64,000 nt of DNA from Karstenula rhodostoma CBS 690.94. Taxonomy: Eukaryota > Ascomycota > Dothideomycetes > Pleosporales > Didymosphaeriaceae. The notes beneath the pieces are model-generated. The model was given only the letters and a program-made list of their open reading frames with translations, was not told where the DNA came from and did not search any database. Shown in pieces: positions 53,901-64,000 of the stretch. Made by a program: the position numbers and the translations under genes. The stretch covers positions 703,132 to 767,131 of the forward strand of contig MU001503.1 in the NCBI GenBank assembly GCA_010093485.1. Reading direction: 5' to 3'. Positions within the stretch are counted from its first letter, which is position 1. Each line of letters opens with the position of its first letter.

Positions 53901-56554
53901 AAATAGAAAATCTTTATTTTATAAATTATTAAAAAGGGTTTTAAAATTCTAGTAAAAATAGTTCTACTTTTAGTATAGAATTTTAAAATATTTAATAGTC
54001 TTATTTCTTATAATAATCTAAATATTAAGTATAGCTATATTCTTAATATTAATTTTAATATTAAGAACTTTTTATTTAAAAGCTTTTTAATTTATTTTAA
54101 CTTTTTTTTTTTTTTTTCTCTTAAGAATAGTAGATAGGTTAAGTAATTACTAGTCTAAAGATTTTAATAATAAGGCTCTAGTATTAGTTAAAATATTAGA
54201 TAGTTAGATAGATATTAGTATTATTAGAGTTATAGTAAAGAAACTAGAAATATTAAAATACTAAGCTTATTTTTTTATAAACTACTTAGCCTTAATTTTA
54301 CTAATATTTTAGCTAGTATAGGCTACTACCTTATAGTGCTAAATAGTTCTAGTATTAAAACTATTAAATATATTAATACTTAATACTATTTAATATTTCT
54401 TTAACTTACTATATTATATTATATATATTATTTAACTAGATATATAACTATTTTAGTATATTAAACTAGTCTTTTATTAGTAGCTAATTAATAATTAGCT
54501 ATATAGCTAGTAGGAAGGTATTTTTCTAGAACTTAAAGTAATATATATTATCTACTATTTTATTATACTTTATAGTAAGTTTTTTACTAGTCTTTTTTAT
54601 TTAAATAGCTATATTTTTTTTTATACTTTTATTTAAAGAGTATTCTCTAGTGCCTTTATACTACTTAATATTAGGTAGGTCTACTATAGTAGAGGTATTA
54701 GGTAAATATTAAATATAAAGTAATTAGTAGGTATTAAATATAGAATAAGTAACTATATAGTTCTATAATATAAAATATAAAAGAAAGATAGTAAAAATAA
54801 ATAAAAGAAGTTATTAATAAATATTATAAATAAATTTTATATAATTAAACCCTATTATTATATACCTATTTATTAAGTACTTATATTATAAATACTAAGG
54901 TACTATTACTTACTTAAGTAAAGGTAAATATATCTTACCTAAAAGTAAGAATATTTTATTACTTTTTTTATTATATAGACTAATACTACTTAATATCTTA
55001 TATATATTTAAGATAGCTTAAATATATTAAGTTTTTATAAAATTAGAATATATTTACTTTTTATTTTTACTATAAATATTAAGGCGCCTTTATAACTTAT
55101 TTACTAAAATAAAGGTAAATATATTTTACTTAAAAGTAAAAATATTTTATTACTTTTTTTACTATATAGACTAATACTATCTAATACCTTATATATACTT
55201 AAAATAGCTTAAATAGGTTAAGTTTTTATAAATATAAAACTCTTTTTTTAATTTATTATTTTTTATTTTTACTTTTTTCTAGTTTACTTTTACTTATATT
55301 AAATATATATACTAAATAAGCCTATTATATAATTTATATAAATACTATAGTTTTTATTTTTTTATCCTCTTTCTTTTTTATTTTAATATTATAAACTATT
55401 AACCCTTTTTAATTAATCCTATCTATAAATAATCTCTATAAATTTACTAGTATAATATTATATAGAAAAATTAAGCCTTTATACCCTATTAATAGTAAAG
55501 GTAAAGGTAAAACTAAAGCTTAAAATAAATTAAATATTAGTTTTAAGTATTAGCCTTATACTTATATATTATAGCTAGTCTATTTAGTTATTTAATAGCT
55601 ATTAAAACTTTTTATAAGACTATTACTTTTAGTCTATTTATTAAGACTTAGTAATCTACTCTAACTACTAGTAATATTAAGAAGCCTTATTACTATAAAC
55701 TTAATAATAAATATAATATTAGTATTAGACTAGTATTAAACTAATATTCTTTAGCTATAGCTCTTTATAAAATTTACTAGTTCTAAAAAAATACTAATTT
55801 ATTTATTCTTAAGCTATTATTCTAGTACTTAGTAAAAAAGATAATTATTAATTATAGTATTTTTTACTTTATCTACTATATTCTTTCTAAAATTATTAAT
55901 AAAAATTTAGTCTATAGTTTTTATTTCTAGTCTAGTACTATTATAGCTCTTTAGAAAGCCTCTAAGGCCTTTCTAGTTTATTTTTTAAAGTATAAGTACT
56001 AGTTCTAGTATTAGGCTCTATTATATTTATTAATTAAATTTAAGTATATTACTAGCCTATATCTATACTAAGTATATTACTATTATAAAGTATAATATCT
56101 TATATATTTATTAACTTATTAGAGTAATTAGTTTTTACTAGAATATACTATTTTAGTTTACCTAGTACTAGGCTTATATATAAGTATTAGGCTAAGTATT
56201 AGAACTAATACCTCTATTTACTAATTATATTTTAAAATATTTATATATAAAGAATAAAGTTTATAATAGTAATAGATTTTTATTAATTAGATTTTTAAAG
56301 AAAATACTACTTTTTAAGATTTAGTAGGTAATTTAGTACTATTTTAATAGTAGTATAATACTAAGTAAAATACCTCTTTAGTATAGCTAAATAGTTCTAG
56401 TCTATTTAGCCCTACTAACTATACTTTCTTAAATTTTTTTTTTATACTATAATTTTTATATAATTACTATATACTTTCTCTTTTATCTTTATAGGTAATA
56501 AGGGTTTATTATAAATATACTAATTTAGTTTATATAGATTAGTAATATATTTTA
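50939..56554 (+). mobile_element. element Y copy 2, decayed PIF1-type helicase (Helitron-like)
   Basis: Second head-to-tail copy (5,616 bp), collinear with copy 1 throughout. Walker A trace is at about 51,855-51,878 and the GDFxQLPP trace at about 52,228-52,255. It is more heavily mutated than copy 1 over most of its length. It begins TTTAAG where copy 1 has TCTAAG, and abuts foldback terminal sequence at 56,555. Confidence 0.7.
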
Positions 56555-56800
56555 AGTATACTATATAGTTCTATAGGCCTAGATTAGAATTTAAACTATA
56601 CTAGATAGTTATAATAGTAACTTTATATTAAAAAATATATATATATATATAATATCCTTAATATTTTATAATATTCTTAATATTTTATAATATTCTTAAT
56701 ATTTTATAATATCTTTAATATTTTATAACTTCTCTATAATTATATATTAGGTATTAGTAAATAAAGAATATATTACCTTACTAGTATTATATAGTATTAT
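56555..56800. mobile_element. foldback-family fragments
   Basis: The right terminal end of a foldback element (GTATACTATATAGTTCTATAGGCCTAGATT, here 56,555-56,600) is joined to arm-proximal sequence. It includes a 19-bp tandem repeat (CTTAATATTTTATAATATT, about four units at 56,645-56,730). It continues at 59,487 after the insertion described next. Confidence 0.6.
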
Positions 56801-59486
56801 TAAATATAATACTTCGCGAGCTTAGGTAAGCTATAGTAAAACTCGATAAATAAATTTAATAGGGTACTAAAATATAAATATTTTAAATAGCTTAAAGGTT
56901 ATAAATTTTCCTCCTCTAGTAGGGTTTATTTATATAAAGGCTAGATATACGTCTCTTATAGATATAAGGCTATATAGGTACTTATAATTTAATCTAAATT
57001 AGATATATACTAAGTAGTTATAGGGTACTTATAATTTAGAGTAAATTAGTTAGTTATTAGTATTAAATTTTAGTATATACTTAGTTAGTTACTTAGTTAC
57101 CTTAATAATAGAATAATAGGTAATTAAGAAACTATATTATTCTTTATATAGTATTATATAATATAGTTATCCTTTTACCTCTATTATCTCTATACTATAT
57201 ATCTATTAAATCTTTTAATATTAGGTTTCTTACTTATTAAATACCCTTATTTTTCTTATTATACCTATTACTATAGTGTTTTTAGCCTAGTTTACTATTA
57301 ATAACTAAATATATAGCTTCTTAAATACTAAAATTATTAAATACCTATTAATAAAGAATCTAACTATTTATATATAGCTTATTAATTAGATAGACTCTAT
57401 ATTATATATATATTAACTACTAGTAAGTAATAGCTTTTTAAAGAGGATATTCTTTCTCTTCTTCTACTTCTATCTAGAGAGTATAATTAACCTAACTACC
57501 TATAAGAATAAGACTAAAAAGGCCCTTTTTATATAGAACTTTATTATTAATAGTAATCTAATTAGAGACTCTAGTAAAATATTAATTATTTAACTAGTAA
57601 TAAATAGTTATCTAATATTAAATATAATACTTCGCGAGCTTAGATAAGCTATAGTAAAACTCGATAAAGGAACTTAGTAGGGTACTAAAATATAAATATT
57701 TTAAATAGCTTAAAGGTTATAGGTTATCCTCCTTTAATAGGCTTTTACCTATATAAAGGCTAAACTAGGTATATATATCTCTTATAATTAAATCTAAATT
57801 AGATATATACTAAGTAGTTATAGGGTATTTATAATTTAAAGAAAGTTAATTAGCTATTAGTATTAAATATTAGTATTATTATTAGTTAGTTAGTTACCTT
57901 AATAGTAGGATAATAGGTAAGAAGTTATACTATCCTCTATATAATACTATATAATATAGTTATCTATTATTTACTATCTCTATTATTTCTATATTATATA
58001 TTATATTTATTAAACCTTATTAAGTATTAAATACCTTTATCTTTTCTTACTATATATATTTATTACTATAGTATCTCTAGTCTAGTTTATTATTAATAGC
58101 TAAATATATAATAACTTTATAAAAGTTAAAGTAATTAAGTACTTATTAGAAGACTATTTAGTTATCTATATCTAGATTATAAATAATTATTTTAAAGTTT
58201 TAGAATATTAGTTACTAGTAAAAGATAGCCTTTTAGAATTTTTTATATTAGTTTTCTTCTAATCCTTTCTTAAGAGTCTAGTTACCCTAGGATATAGAGC
58301 TATAACTAATAAGGCTAAAAATATATAAAACTATATTATTAAAGAGGAGAGTAACTTAGACTTAGTAGATTTTCTATTTATAAAGAGCTTTTTTTACTAT
58401 TATTAAGAGTAGACTATAGAGTTATAAAATTTATTTAAATATATATATAAAGTATAGAATAAGTAAAAGTATAAGTAAAAAAGGTAAATACTAAATAAAT
58501 TTTATATTTTATTATTATTAAGTATATTACTAACTCTAGGGATAGATATTATATTAAGGCTAATAGTATATATAGATAATAATATATAGTTCTTTTTTCT
58601 TTTATAGATAGTAGTAATATTTAATAGGGTATATAATATTTCTTTATTATAAAATATATAGGCTAGATATATATATATCTTAATATTAATAACTACTATA
58701 AGTATTATTATTATTATTATAATAGTATATTATAGCTTATAGGTATTAGTAGAATTAAATAAAAAAATATAGCTAACTAAATTTATAATCCTAATTAAGA
58801 CTAGTATTATTATTAATAATTAGAGAAAATTTAGATAAAAATATAGTATATATAGAAATAATATAAAGTAATATAAATTACTAAAAATATATAGTAGAAT
58901 AGTTTAAATAACCCCTCTTACTTAGGAGGGGTAGTTATCTAATATAGACTATAGAAATAAAATACTTATATAAATATATATATAAGCTATATAATATATT
59001 TAAATAGAAGTAATTAGAGTACTTAAGATAAATACTAATTCTATTTTTTTTTATATTAAGTATACTACTAACTTTAAGGATAGATATTATATTAGGGCTA
59101 GTATTATATATAGGTATATAGGTAATAGTATATAATTCTCTTCTTTTATAAGTAATAGTAATTTCTAATAGGGTATAAGATATTTCTTTATTATAAAATA
59201 TATAAGCTAGATATATATATATTAATATTAGTAACTATTATAAGTATTATTATTATTATTATTATTATAATAGTATATTATAACTTATAGGTATTAGTAA
59301 AATTAAATAGAAAAATATAATTAACTAAATCTATAATTCTAATTAAAACTAGTACTATTATTATTTAGTAGTTAGAGAAAGTTTAGATAAAAATATAATA
59401 TATATAGAAACTCTATAAAGTAATATAGATCGCTAAAAATATATAATAGAGTAGTTTAAATAACCCCTCTTACTTAGAAGGGGATA
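56801..59486. mobile_element. mosaic of direct repeats inserted in a foldback arm
   Basis: The foldback arm is interrupted between two tagtattat 9-mers (56,792-56,800 and 59,487-59,495), though that 9-mer is also tandemly repeated in the arm. Inside, a block of about 500 bp starting TAAATATAATACTTCGCGAG occurs at 56,801 and again at 57,617 in direct orientation. The units appear to end with TAGTTATCTAATAT (57,603-57,616 and about 58,931-58,944). A second direct repeat occupies 58,430-58,932 and 58,968-59,483 and ends in a C-rich hairpin. No coding trace found; family unknown. Confidence 0.55.
58913..58932. repeat. GC-rich hairpin at a repeat end
   Basis: CCCCTC-TTACTTA-GGAGGGG forms a strong stem-loop in an otherwise extremely AT-rich setting. 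It recurs at 59,464-59,483 with one change (GAAGGGG). Its position at the end of each direct repeat suggests an element terminus. Confidence 0.7.
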
Positions 59487-59990
59487 TAGTATTATAGTAT
59501 TATAATATTACTATATTATATAATATATATAGATAGATTAATATTTAGTTAATTAAGTCTAGTATTATAGGTACTCTTTTTTCTTTCTTTTTTATTATAA
59601 ATAGTACTATTCTTTAGAGCTATTTAATAGATCTATATAGTATCTCTAGATATTTTCTTATTACTAGATAGTTATAATAGTAGCTTTATATTAAAAAAAA
59701 AAAAAAAAAAAATAGTAATAGGAATATATAGTATTTAATTATAAAATATTAAATATAAAAGTTTAGTATTATATTAATAGTAAAATAAAATAATAAAAAT
59801 TATAATATAGTTAACTAGTATTTAGCTATAATTAGTAGTTTTTAATAGACCTTAACTAGTTCTAGGAAAAGATAGTAATTAAATAAACTTAATTTAGCTA
59901 AATAAGAATTTTAAATAAATAAATAAAAAGGTAACTAACTAATAGTAGCTATTATAGTTATATAGGCCTAGATTAGAATCTAAACTAACT
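59487..59990. mobile_element. foldback-family arm fragments
   Basis: 59,487-59,712 matches the arm-proximal part at about 18,775-18,990 and ends in an oligo-A run. A separate terminal piece (TATAGGCCTAGATTAGAATC) lies at about 59,960-59,982. The sequence between is unassigned. Confidence 0.6.
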
Positions 59991-60182
59991 ATTTCTATTA
60001 TCTATTTCTAAAATTAAAACTTAATTACTTATATTTAAAATCTAATAAAAAATATAAAAAGATTATAGAATTAAAAAAAATAAATTATATTTAAATTATA
60101 TAAGCTAGCGCTAATAAATATAGGAAACTATACTAATAAAGACTTTATACTAGACTTCTAAGCTAGGGGAGGGACTATATCT
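59991..60182. other. last AT-rich stretch before the gene compartment
   Basis: AT-rich, RIP-like sequence without recognisable elements. CpA/TpG reappear abruptly at about 60,190. Confidence 0.6.
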
Positions 60183-60307
60183 ATACGTAATAATTGCGAG
60201 TCTTGGACGCACAGACGTGGAGTTAACCACAACTATCTCCGGTCCTAGGACAACGCAATCTCATAGCGCGCCATGTGTGAACCGCGCGCTTCAATCTCGC
60301 CGCTACA
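60183..60307 (+). promoter_or_regulatory. short promoter/5' UTR region of the ARL3-type gene
   Basis: Only about 125 bp of normal-composition sequence separates the mutated block from the start codon, so the core promoter must lie here or partly in AT-rich sequence. No convincing TATA or CCAAT box is visible. Confidence 0.4.
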
Positions 60308-61023
60308 ATGTACCACCTATTTAAGTCCATCTACCTGCACGCGACCAGTAAAGAAGGTACGTCTGCGCTCGGCGCGCCGGCGCGCCTAAGCTTACCGCAA
60401 TCGTAGAGTACTCAATCCTCCTTCTCGGCCTCGACAATGCAGGAAAAACCACGCTCCTCGAACAGATCAAAGGTACCTACACGTCGCTGAATCCGAACCT
60501 TAAGACGGTGCCCACCGTGGGCCAGAACGTCGCGACCGTTTCCCTCCCGCCCCCTAGCCCTCCAATCTACCTTAAGATATGGGACGTCGGCGGGCAACAC
60601 AGTCTGCGCGGTCTCTGGCAAAGCTACTACAGCTCGTGCCATGCCATCGTTTTCGTAATCGACAGCTCTGATGTGGGCAACGCCAGCCTTGCTGAGATGG
60701 GTGGTGGTGGTATCAACGATGACCAGGGTCGCCTGGACGAATGTCGGCTAGTGCTTGAGTCGATCTTGTCCAACGATGAGACGTCCGGTGTACCGATACT
60801 GGTGCTTGCGAATAAGCAGGATAGAGAGGATTGTGTTGAAGTTGTGAGGATCAAGGAGGGGTTCGTGAGGAAGGTGTTCGAGGGGGAGAAAGGTGGGAAC
60901 GTGAGGGATAGTCGGGTTCTACCATGCAGCGCGCTGACGGGTACGGGCGTGAAAGAGGCGGTGGAGTGGTTATGTTCGAGAGTGCAGTGGAACAAGGAAG
61001 CTAGGCCGCCCGTGATGAGGTAG
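60308..61023 (+). CDS. ARL3: ARL3/ARFRP1-type ADP-ribosylation factor-like GTPase
   Basis: Predicted 221-aa small GTPase from two exons, 60,308-60,356 and 60,407-61,023, joined across a 50-bp GTACGT...TAG intron that splits a Glu codon. All ARF-family boxes are visible: P-loop GLDNAGKT (24-31), switch I PTVGQN (52-57), WDVGGQ (75-80), NKQD (152-155) and SAL (191-193). The second residue is Tyr, not Gly, so it is not N-myristoylated. Yeast Arl3 starts Met-Phe and is N-acetylated by NatC for Sys1-dependent Golgi targeting; Met-Tyr also fits NatC. The start MYHLFKSIY and the end NKEARPPVMR match this family rather than ARF1 or ARL1. In yeast it recruits Arl1 to the trans-Golgi. A Gly-rich insertion (about residues 106-123) makes it longer than the 198-aa yeast protein. 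The sequence shows no sign of RIP. Confidence 0.93.
60357..60406 (+). other. intron of the ARL3-type gene
   Basis: 50 bp, GTACGT to TCGTAG. Removing it joins the N-terminal helix to the P-loop in frame. The intron contains GGCGCGCCGGCGCGCC, unusually GC-rich. A CTTACCG near 60,391 is a weak branch-point candidate. Confidence 0.85.
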
Positions 61024-61426
61024 GGTGCACCTTTGGATGGGGAGGACGTGAGCGTGAGACTGGTAAAAATGCAAGACGGAGAGGCGATATACCCCTAGTT
61101 ACTGGAGCACTGGAAGATTTTACAGCTTGCGCAGAGGCTGTACGGCTGTTCTTTATGGACTAACGTCGAGCGATGCGCAAAGGCAGATGTTGATTCCTAC
61201 TCAAGAAAGGGTCCTCTGACAGGACAACGGATGGTACAGAGGCGGTGTTTGTGCATGTCCCTGTGCATCTGTAAGCTACTCGTCTGCTGCGTGGTAGAGC
61301 CGGGAAAGGCGTGGTATGTCGAGGCTCAGTGATGGTCCCCAGACGGTTTCAGCTTAGCTCCGCGCCCCACACTTGCCGAGGTCCAAAAAGTCAACACCCA
61401 AAAACCACGCCCAACCTGCGCGTGCC
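61024..61426. other. intergenic: ARL3 3' UTR and RCM1 promoter
   Basis: 403 bp between two + strand genes. No RNA gene or convincing extra reading frame; short frames here are out of phase with the adjacent genes and show no family similarity. No clear AATAAA signal. Confidence 0.6.
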
Positions 61427-63228
61427 ATGTCGCTCTACTACGAAGCCGCGGCTGTCCTCGCCAACTCGGAAAACGCCGGCGGTTCCCTCAAATCGCGAAT
61501 ATACAAGAACAGGGACTTGAAGGCATCGCCTGCGCAACTCTTCGCCTTGATCAGCGAAGCCTCGAAATGGTCGCTGGTGCTCAAGGATGTCGTTGAACGG
61601 TGCGGGCTGCTGGCCGAGGAGAAAAAGGTGAGCTGCGTGTATGAGCCGTCAAGAGAAAGCAAGCTGATTGCGTGTAGCTTACTCCAACCCTCGCGCTGCT
61701 CCTTACGCATGACTTACTTGTCGCCAAGAGCGGCATCGCCGCGCACGCCAACCACGTCCTCAAGTTGGCCGTCTTGAGACACAAAGCCCGGCTGAGCGCC
61801 GAATTTACGAAAGCCCGGATAGGTCGCGGCTATGCAACACTCGATGCACTGCGGGAGGCCGTTGACCAGGGAGAGCTAGAGGACAGCGACCAGCCGCCGA
61901 AGGAGCTCTACAGGCACCCGCGATGGGTGCGCGTAAACACGCTCCGGACGAGTATGGAGGAGCAAATAAACACGACCTTTGCAGGTTATGACAAGGCCAG
62001 CAACATCCGAGAGGTTCAGCGGGCACCTGCATCGGCGAAGAGGTACTTTGAAGATCCGCACATTCCCAATTTGCTCGCCCTCCCGCCAAAAGCCGATCTT
62101 ACCAAATCTGAGGCATACGCGAAAGGGGCCATCATATTCCAAGACAAGGCCTCCTGCTTTCCAGCTTATCTTCTGGATGTAGGACCGGACGATGGGGATG
62201 CTATAGATGGATGTGCTGCACCGGGGAACAAGACAACACACTTGGCCGCGATGTTAGCTCAGAGGAACATGCATGCTAAGCGACAAAAAGTGTTTGCCTA
62301 TGAGAGAGACAAGGCCAGGACTATAACGCTAGAAAAGATGGTTAAGCGCGCTTCCGCGGACTCGGTCGTTCTCATCAAGCGTAGCGCAGATTTCCTTGCA
62401 GCGGACCCAGATTCTGAAGAATTTGCGCATGTCGGTGCGATTTTGCTTGACCCAAGCTGTTCAGGGAGCGGTATAGTCGGTAGAGACGATGCAGTCAAGA
62501 TGCATCTGCCGATTCAAGTTTTTGGTGGTGCTCCTGTCGCTACAAGCCAGAAGAACAAAAAGCGGAAAAGAGATAACGACGCATCTCAAGCCAATGGCAG
62601 CACAACGTTCAGTCTTCGCCTGGACGACACAGTGCCCGAAGAAACGCCTGTTGAAGGGCAGCTTTCCGAGAGACTGACCGCTCTTTCGACTTTCCAACTT
62701 CGCATGCTCATGCATGCGATGCGTTTCCCCAAGGCAAGTAAGATGACTTACTCTACTTGCTCCATCCATTTCGAAGAAAACGAGGGCGTCGTATTCCGAG
62801 CGCTGGCATCGAAGATCGCGAGAGCGAGAGGCTGGAGGATCTTGCCTAGAGATCGCCAAGTGCAGGGCATGAAAGACTGGAATAGGAGAGGCGTCTTGGA
62901 AACCGAAAAGATGGATGTTGACATGGATTTGGACCATCTACAGAAAGAAGAGATATGCAACGCTTGCATACGCTGCGAGAAGGGCACCGACGAAGGTACA
63001 ATGGGATTCTTTGTCGCCGCGTTTGTTCGGGATGCCGAGTTTGTGTCTGAAGGTGTCCTTTCAAACGCTGGTGCCGTTGAGAACGTGGAAGAGGAAGAAG
63101 AGTGGAATGGATTCAGTGATGGTGGTGAGACGAGCGTGGCGACCCCAATGCGGCAGCAAGCGTCCACCGCCTCCAAAAGCCTAAAGAAAAAGAGGAAACA
63201 GCGACGCACGATGATAGAAAATGAGTGA
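61427..63228 (+). CDS. RCM1: 25S rRNA (cytosine-5) methyltransferase, Rcm1/NSUN5 type
   Basis: Predicted 583-aa protein from exons 61,427-61,627 and 61,678-63,228, joined across a 50-bp intron in phase 0. The NOL1/NOP2/Sun methyltransferase fold is shown by the S-adenosylmethionine motif CAAPGNKTTH (246-255). It is also shown by DPSCSGSG (325-332), whose Cys328 aids product release, and by TYSTCS, with the nucleophile Cys428. An N-terminal region MSLYYEAAAVL...SRIYKNRDLKASPAQLFAL and the RASCFPA-like KASCFPA box (residues about 224-230) match yeast Rcm1, which methylates C2278 of 25S rRNA in the nucleolus. A non-conserved linker with KNKKRKR (about 360-366) and an Arg/Lys-rich C-terminus (SLKKKRKQRR) are likely nucleolar signals. 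The ATG was chosen because the family N-terminus begins at this point. Confidence 0.94.
61628..61677 (+). other. intron of the RCM1-type gene
   Basis: 50 bp, GTGAGC to GTGTAG, with a GCTGAT branch-point-like motif near 61,663. Reading through it shifts into a frame ending at 61,777; removing it gives the continuous family sequence EEKK-LTPTLALLLTHDLL. Confidence 0.9.
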
Positions 63229-63641
63229 GAGTGCGGAGGTTGGATGTTCAGGCGATATAGACGGTTGAGGATAGATTTATCACCATGGAGAGAGCCAACA
63301 CAAGTAAGCTCTGTAGCCTCTAATTTCTCCAAGCATCAAGTGAAGTGAAAGACAACAAGGAGTACATCATCAAGAGTACAAAATCGCTGATTGGCTGTGC
63401 CGCGCGGAAGGAACATTGAATGCCAACCTTCACACGCTAGTCCCTTCCCTTCTGATCGCTGTTTCCCATCGCAGCAATTTAGGGGAGCCACAACTGCAAC
63501 AGGGACCACCAAGGGGCTTGCCCTTGTCTGTTTTCATTCGAGTGGGACATTGTTCAACAACCACAACATCATCACTTAGGTTTCCTGAAACACCTGATGG
63601 TGCGACGCTTCTAGTTAGCACACAGATCCTACTTCGATTCG
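63229..63641. other. intergenic between RCM1 and the downstream gene
   Basis: 413 bp with 3' UTR and promoter sequence. No tRNA, small RNA or supported reading frame seen. Confidence 0.6.
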
Positions 63642-64000
63642 ATGGCGACCGCCACCATTTCGACACTCGACCTCTCTCGTCCAAGATTGCGCCAGGTCTC
63701 GCACTGGATCCGTGATGAGCTTGATCCGCTCGTTGCTCGGGAGGGCCCTGAGTTGCTTCGAGCTGATGACGTATTGACTTTACACGACATCTTCCAGGCC
63801 CTGGAGACATCTCCCAGTGTAACCGCTCTCGATTTGCGCGCTACCGGAATTCATAGAGCTGTCATGGAAATTTCGGGTATAGCCACCAGGTGGCCGGGCC
63901 GGTTAGCAGACGACTGCGACAAACTCATCGACCTGTGGACAACTAAATTCGGGCGTCTCGAGGATCTGCATCCTTTTCTTTACGGTAGAGGTGGGCGTCT
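63642..64000 (+). CDS. hypothetical protein, 5' part, continues beyond window
   Basis: An open frame of 119 codons from the first ATG after an in-frame TAG at 63,612, still open at the right edge and with no intron in the visible part. The N-terminus reads MATATISTLDLSRPRLRQVS, followed by WIRDELDPLVAREGPELLR and later FGRLEDLHPFLYGRGGR. It looks soluble and mostly helical, with no signal peptide or membrane segment. The regular codon use and the absence of stops support a real gene. It has the feel of a conserved fungal protein of unknown function, but I cannot name a domain. Confidence 0.75.
   Translation, partial: MATATISTLDLSRPRLRQVSHWIRDELDPLVAREGPELLRADDVLTLHDIFQALETSPSVTALDLRATGIHRAVMEISGIATRWPGRLADDCDKLIDLWTTKFGRLEDLHPFLYGRGGR

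Noticed and set aside
1..60182. Mitochondrial or plasmid origin of the AT-rich block
   Set aside because: It contains nested nuclear-type LTR elements and RIP footprints and joins nuclear genes with spliceosomal introns.
60412..60995. Open frames on the - strand opposite the ARL3-type gene
   Set aside because: They overlap a fully supported + strand GTPase and have no family similarity; antisense shadows.
61765..61765. Start of the RCM1-type protein at 61,765
   Set aside because: That codon is TTG. The family N-terminus continues upstream across a 50-bp intron to the ATG at 61,427.
62461..63332. Two long - strand frames opposite the RCM1-type gene
   Set aside because: They lie over conserved methyltransferase motifs on the other strand and encode nothing recognisable.
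63391..63810. Short frames on both strands before the third gene
   Set aside because: They conflict with the better frame from 63,642 and show no coding features.

Overview
The window is from a filamentous ascomycete fungus (Pezizomycotina, probably a Dothideomycete; class inferred, species not identifiable). Two compartments meet at about 60,182. Positions 1-60,182 form an AT-rich block made of transposon relics and contain no readable gene. CpA and TpG dinucleotides are almost absent from it on both strands. This is the footprint of repeat-induced point mutation (RIP, C to T in CpA context). Because ATG, TTG, GTG and CTG all contain TpG, start codons are erased, while TAA and TAG are everywhere. 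From about 60,182 to 64,000 the sequence has ordinary base composition and three genes on the + strand.

Layout of the AT block: (1) 1-2,538, a Copia-type LTR element on the - strand that runs off the left edge. (2) 2,539-6,545, unclassified sequence with a 20-bp minisatellite and a short retroposon. (3) 6,546-15,451, a second - strand Copia copy with both LTRs, interrupted by a foldback element (11,750-15,035) whose centre is an assembly gap. (4) 15,452-21,257, unclassified sequence and more foldback copies, one carrying a 721-bp terminal-inverted-repeat element. (5) 21,266-45,315, two head-to-tail copies of a 4.18-kb element (X). Copy 1 is split by a Ty3/Gypsy chromovirus (25,291-40,408), which is itself split by a third Copia copy (31,417-38,440). 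(6) 45,317-56,554, two head-to-tail copies of a 5.62-kb element (Y) with a decayed PIF1-type helicase, probably Helitron-like. (7) 56,555-60,182, foldback debris with an inserted mosaic of direct repeats.

The nesting gives a relative chronology: X, then Gypsy, then Copia, with 5-bp target duplications still exact for the last two. A family of short insertions (109-219 bp, five copies) has one conserved end, one variable end and 10-13-bp target duplications. It looks like a 5'-truncated SINE-like retroposon, and it still holds CpA/TpG, unlike its hosts. I regard this as the most novel item.

Gene compartment: an ARL3/ARFRP1-type small GTPase (Golgi trafficking), an RCM1/NSUN5-type 25S rRNA cytosine-5 methyltransferase (ribosome biogenesis), and the 5' part of an unrecognised gene that leaves the window. 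The first two each contain one 50-bp intron. They are independent housekeeping genes; nothing suggests a shared pathway. The ARL3 start codon lies only about 125 bp from the edge of the mutated block.
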